Shown here piece by piece: positions 5,630 to 7,552 of a stretch of 7,552 nt of DNA. The stretch is taken from contig WANG01000093.1 in assembly GCA_015521945.1 (NCBI GenBank), positions 1 to 7,552 on the forward strand, written 5' to 3'. Both the position numbers and the translations under genes were made by a program. Below the pieces are notes generated by a model, which had not been told where the DNA came from, ran no database searches, and worked only from the letters and a program-made list of their open reading frames with translations. Each line of letters begins with the position of its first letter. Position 1 is the stretch's first letter. Source of the DNA: Candidatus Hydrothermarchaeota archaeon. Lineage in GTDB: Archaea; Hydrothermarchaeota; Hydrothermarchaeia; Hydrothermarchaeales; BMS3B.

Positions 5630-6945
5630 TAGTATTCCTCCTCGCCGACGGCATGAGGCTGGACCTGCTCAGGGAGCTCATGGCAGGGGGGAGGCTGCCC
5701 AACCTGGAGGCGCTGGTCAGGGAGGGAAGCCTGTGCACCGCCACCTCAACCTTCCCCACGACCACGGGACCTGCCCACCTGCCCTTCATAACCGGCAGGT
5801 TTGCCGGGGAGTGCGAGATTCCCGGGATAAGGTGGGTGGACAAGAGCAGGGGGTGGTTCTCCAGGACCTACGTGAGCCTGCTCGCCAACGGGAAGATGGA
5901 CAGGGACCTCAGGGGGGATGTGGAGACGGTTTTCCAGCACGCCCCCTCGGCGTGCATCTTCTCCCACATTACAAGGGGAGCAAGGCTGAAGGTGCCGCCC
6001 TTCGGGCACTTCTTCTCCCACGCCCTCAACACCTGGCTGGAGTTTGACAGCCTCGGGATGAGGCTGACCAAGAGGTGCTGCACCAAGGGGTACGCTCTGG
6101 TGTTCACCCTGCTCTCGGGCATAGACGAGTTCAGCCACAGGTACGGGTGCAGGAGCAAGCAAGCCTTCGCCGCCTACCAGCTGGTTGACCGCTGGGTGGG
6201 CAGGCTGAGAAGGTACCTCGGAGCCCTCGGGGTTGAGCACGAGATAATCATAGCCAGCGACCACGGGATGAGCGACACGGGGGTGCACATAGACCTGGTG
6301 GGGAAGGTGCGCAGGATGGGGTACACCACCGGAAGCTACCCCCTGAGCCTGAGGAAGGGCGAGGTCTTCGTCGCGGAGAGCGGCAACTCCATGGCGCACC
6401 TCTACTTCCGGGATGAGAGCCGCGCTCCAGAGGTGGCGGAGAGGCTGTGCAGGCTCAGGGGCGTGGACCTGGTGCTGGTGCGCACTGGCGGAGAGGTAGA
6501 GGTGCGCAGGGGGTCGGAGAGCGCCCACATCACCTCTGAGGGTGAGAGGTGCAGGTACGAGGCCACCGAGGGAGACCCCCTGGGGGTGGGTGAGTACGAG
6601 GGCAGGTGGATGGACAGGGACGAGTGGCACGCTGCAACCCTGAGCACGGAGTACCCGGATTCGGTGGTGCAGATAGCCCAGGTCTTCGGAAGCAGGCGGT
6701 GCGGTGATGTAGTGGTTACCGCCCGCTGTGGCTATGACCTGCGCACCCTTGAGGTGCCCGAGCATAAGGCAAGCCACGGCTCCCTGCGCAGGGAGCACAT
6801 GCTGGTGCCCGTGCTCTCCACCTCCCCCCTCAGGGTCAGGAGAACCACCGACCTATACTGGTACATGGTGGAGAGGCTCAGAGCATGGCATCAACAAGGG
6901 CGTGGGAGCAGTTGCACTTCCTCTCCTCGGGAATCCTGTGGATGA
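5626..6945 (+). CDS. Alkaline-phosphatase-superfamily phosphodiesterase/nucleotide pyrophosphatase
   Basis: The protein resembles the type I phosphodiesterase/nucleotide pyrophosphatase branch, which hydrolyses phosphate esters or diesters with two metal ions and a threonine nucleophile. Numbered from the GTG start (439 residues), the expected set is complete: D8 in LADGMR, nucleophile T47 in FPTTTGPAHLPFITG, D167 and H171 in GIDEFSHRYG, D212-H213 in ASDHGM, and H384 in KASHGS. No signal peptide or membrane segment is present, so it probably acts in the cytoplasm, unlike many secreted relatives. The region between SDHGM and SHGS is about 170 residues and contains a less familiar cap-like part. 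The true substrate cannot be read from sequence; nucleotides, phospholipid heads and polyprenyl phosphates are all possible. The last 22 codons lie antisense to the neighbouring phosphorylase gene and look unlike the rest in codon use (CAA, CGT, ACT, TCT). An upstream ATG at 5584 is an alternative start. Confidence 0.85.
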   Translation: MIVFLLADGMRLDLLRELMAGGRLPNLEALVREGSLCTATSTFPTTTGPAHLPFITGRFAGECEIPGIRWVDKSRGWFSRTYVSLLANGKMDRDLRGDVETVFQHAPSACIFSHITRGARLKVPPFGHFFSHALNTWLEFDSLGMRLTKRCCTKGYALVFTLLSGIDEFSHRYGCRSKQAFAAYQLVDRWVGRLRRYLGALGVEHEIIIASDHGMSDTGVHIDLVGKVRRMGYTTGSYPLSLRKGEVFVAESGNSMAHLYFRDESRAPEVAERLCRLRGVDLVLVRTGGEVEVRRGSESAHITSEGERCRYEATEGDPLGVGEYEGRWMDRDEWHAATLSTEYPDSVVQIAQVFGSRRCGDVVVTARCGYDLRTLEVPEHKASHGSLRREHMLVPVLSTSPLRVRRTTDLYWYMVERLRAWHQQGRGSSCTSSPRESCG

Positions 6946-7552
6946 CCCTGATTATCAGCCTGCGCAGCTTCTCCTCGTTCTCCCTGACCACCTCCACCAC
7001 CTCCTTCGCGGTGAGCCTGCCCTGCTTCAGCCCCGCGGCGTAGTTGGTGACGGTGCAGATGCTGGCGTAGCAGAGCTCCATCTCCCTGGCGAGGGCTGCC
7101 TCAGGCATCGCAGTCATGCCCACCACGTCAGCCCCGAGCCTGGAGAGCATCCTTATCTCCGCGGGAGTCTCAAACCTCGGCCCCTGGGTCACCGCATAAA
7201 CCCCAGACTCAACCACCCTGCCGAGCACCTCCCTGCCGGCATCTATGAGCGCCTTCCTGATCTCAGGGCAGTAGGGCTCGCTCATGTCTATGTGCACCGC
7301 CCTGGTGTCGTAGAAGGTGTTCGCCCTCCCGCTGGTGAAGTCTATTATGTCGTGGGGCACCACCACGTCTCCCGGGGAGAGCTCGGGAGAGATTCCCCCG
7401 ACGGAGTTGGTGGCGACTATCCTGGTAACCCCCAGCTCCTTGAGGGCGTAGATGTTCGCCCTGTAGTTGACCCTGTGGGGGGGCAGCTCGTGCCTGGCAC
7501 CGTGGCGGGGCATGAAAACCACGCCCCTGCGGTGAATCTCGGCTATCGCCAC
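6878..7552 (-). CDS. MTA-phosphorylase-family purine nucleoside phosphorylase, probable methylthioinosine (6-oxopurine) type, 5'-truncated
   Basis: Here are the C-terminal 224 residues; the first 40-50, with the start codon, lie beyond base 7552. The enzyme cleaves the glycosidic bond of a 5'-methylthio- or purine nucleoside with phosphate, releasing base and ribose-1-phosphate derivative. Family features in the visible part are PRHG at 15-18, PPHRVNYRANIYALKELG at 24-41, ATNSVGG at 47-53, GPRFETPAE at 124-132, GMTAMPEAALARE at 145-157, and a C-terminal KCNC at 212-215 that recalls the CXC motif of thermophilic archaeal members. The base-binding loop reads TNYAAG at 169-174, where true MTA phosphorylases carry a TDYD-type motif. 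Asn here is typical of 6-oxopurine enzymes, so methylthioinosine is a likely substrate. In methanogens MTA is known to be deaminated before phosphorolysis. The stop lies inside the convergent phosphodiesterase gene. Confidence 0.9.
   Translation of the reverse strand: MAIAEIHRRGVVFMPRHGARHELPPHRVNYRANIYALKELGVTRIVATNSVGGISPELSPGDVVVPHDIIDFTSGRANTFYDTRAVHIDMSEPYCPEIRKALIDAGREVLGRVVESGVYAVTQGPRFETPAEIRMLSRLGADVVGMTAMPEAALAREMELCYASICTVTNYAAGLKQGRLTAKEVVEVVRENEEKLRRLIIRVIHRIPEERKCNCSHALVDAML

Noticed and set aside
5746..6798. A 350-codon open frame on the minus strand, antisense to the phosphodiesterase
   Set aside because: It has the same Pro/His/Val-rich composition typical of antisense frames in GC-rich DNA and no family motif, while the plus-strand gene has a full active site.
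1..7552. CRISPR array, tRNA or rRNA gene, insertion sequence, attachment site
   Set aside because: No regularly spaced direct repeats, cloverleaf sequences, transposase-like frames or terminal inverted repeats were found on either strand. Almost all sequence is occupied by the listed genes.

Overview
This window is a compact piece of an archaeal chromosome. By eye it is rich in G and C (around 60% or more), and arginine is encoded mostly by AGG. Three genes mark it as archaeal: the tail of a group II chaperonin (thermosome), a Nop5-fibrillarin pair (the protein core of box C/D ribonucleoproteins), and SepS, the O-phosphoseryl-tRNA(Cys) synthetase. SepS is known mainly from methanogens, Archaeoglobi and related Euryarchaeota, so the source is probably a euryarchaeon of that kind. 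Purine-loaded messages (GAG, AGG, GGG) and Glu/Arg-rich proteins suit a thermophile, but the sequence does not prove this.

Layout. Positions 1-216 hold the 3' end of the thermosome gene, followed by a perfect 7-bp hairpin. A 179-bp gap, the only sizeable non-coding stretch, then carries an imperfect palindrome and a T-rich promoter-like element. At 396-1574 lies a MOT1-type molybdate/sulfate-family permease. A 44-bp AT-rich gap with a TATA-like box leads into a tightly packed block on the plus strand: sepS (1619-3151), nop5 (3152-4147), flpA (4137-4799), a VTT/DedA-like membrane protein (4787-5629) and an alkaline-phosphatase-superfamily phosphodiesterase (5626-6945). Junctions in this block run from zero spacing to 13-nt overlaps, which indicates one operon. 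The minus strand at 6878-7552 carries the C-terminal 224 residues of an MTA-phosphorylase-family nucleoside phosphorylase. It converges on the phosphodiesterase gene and overlaps it by 68 bp.

How the genes fit together. SepS charges tRNA(Cys) with phosphoserine, the first step of tRNA-dependent cysteine synthesis. Nop5 and fibrillarin methylate rRNA and tRNA under guide-RNA direction, so the first half of the operon is a translation/RNA-modification unit. The second half pairs a predicted lipid-handling membrane protein with a cytoplasmic metal-dependent phosphoesterase. Their translational coupling suggests a joint task, possibly turnover of lipid-linked phosphates, but that is inference. 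The phosphorylase has TNYAAG where MTA phosphorylases normally carry a TDYD-type motif, so it probably acts on 6-oxopurine substrates such as methylthioinosine rather than on methylthioadenosine.

I see no mobile element, CRISPR array, tRNA, rRNA or broken gene. The most notable points are the SepS/box C/D operon, the VTT-phosphodiesterase couple, the altered phosphorylase specificity motif, the convergent overlap, and the palindromes upstream of the permease.
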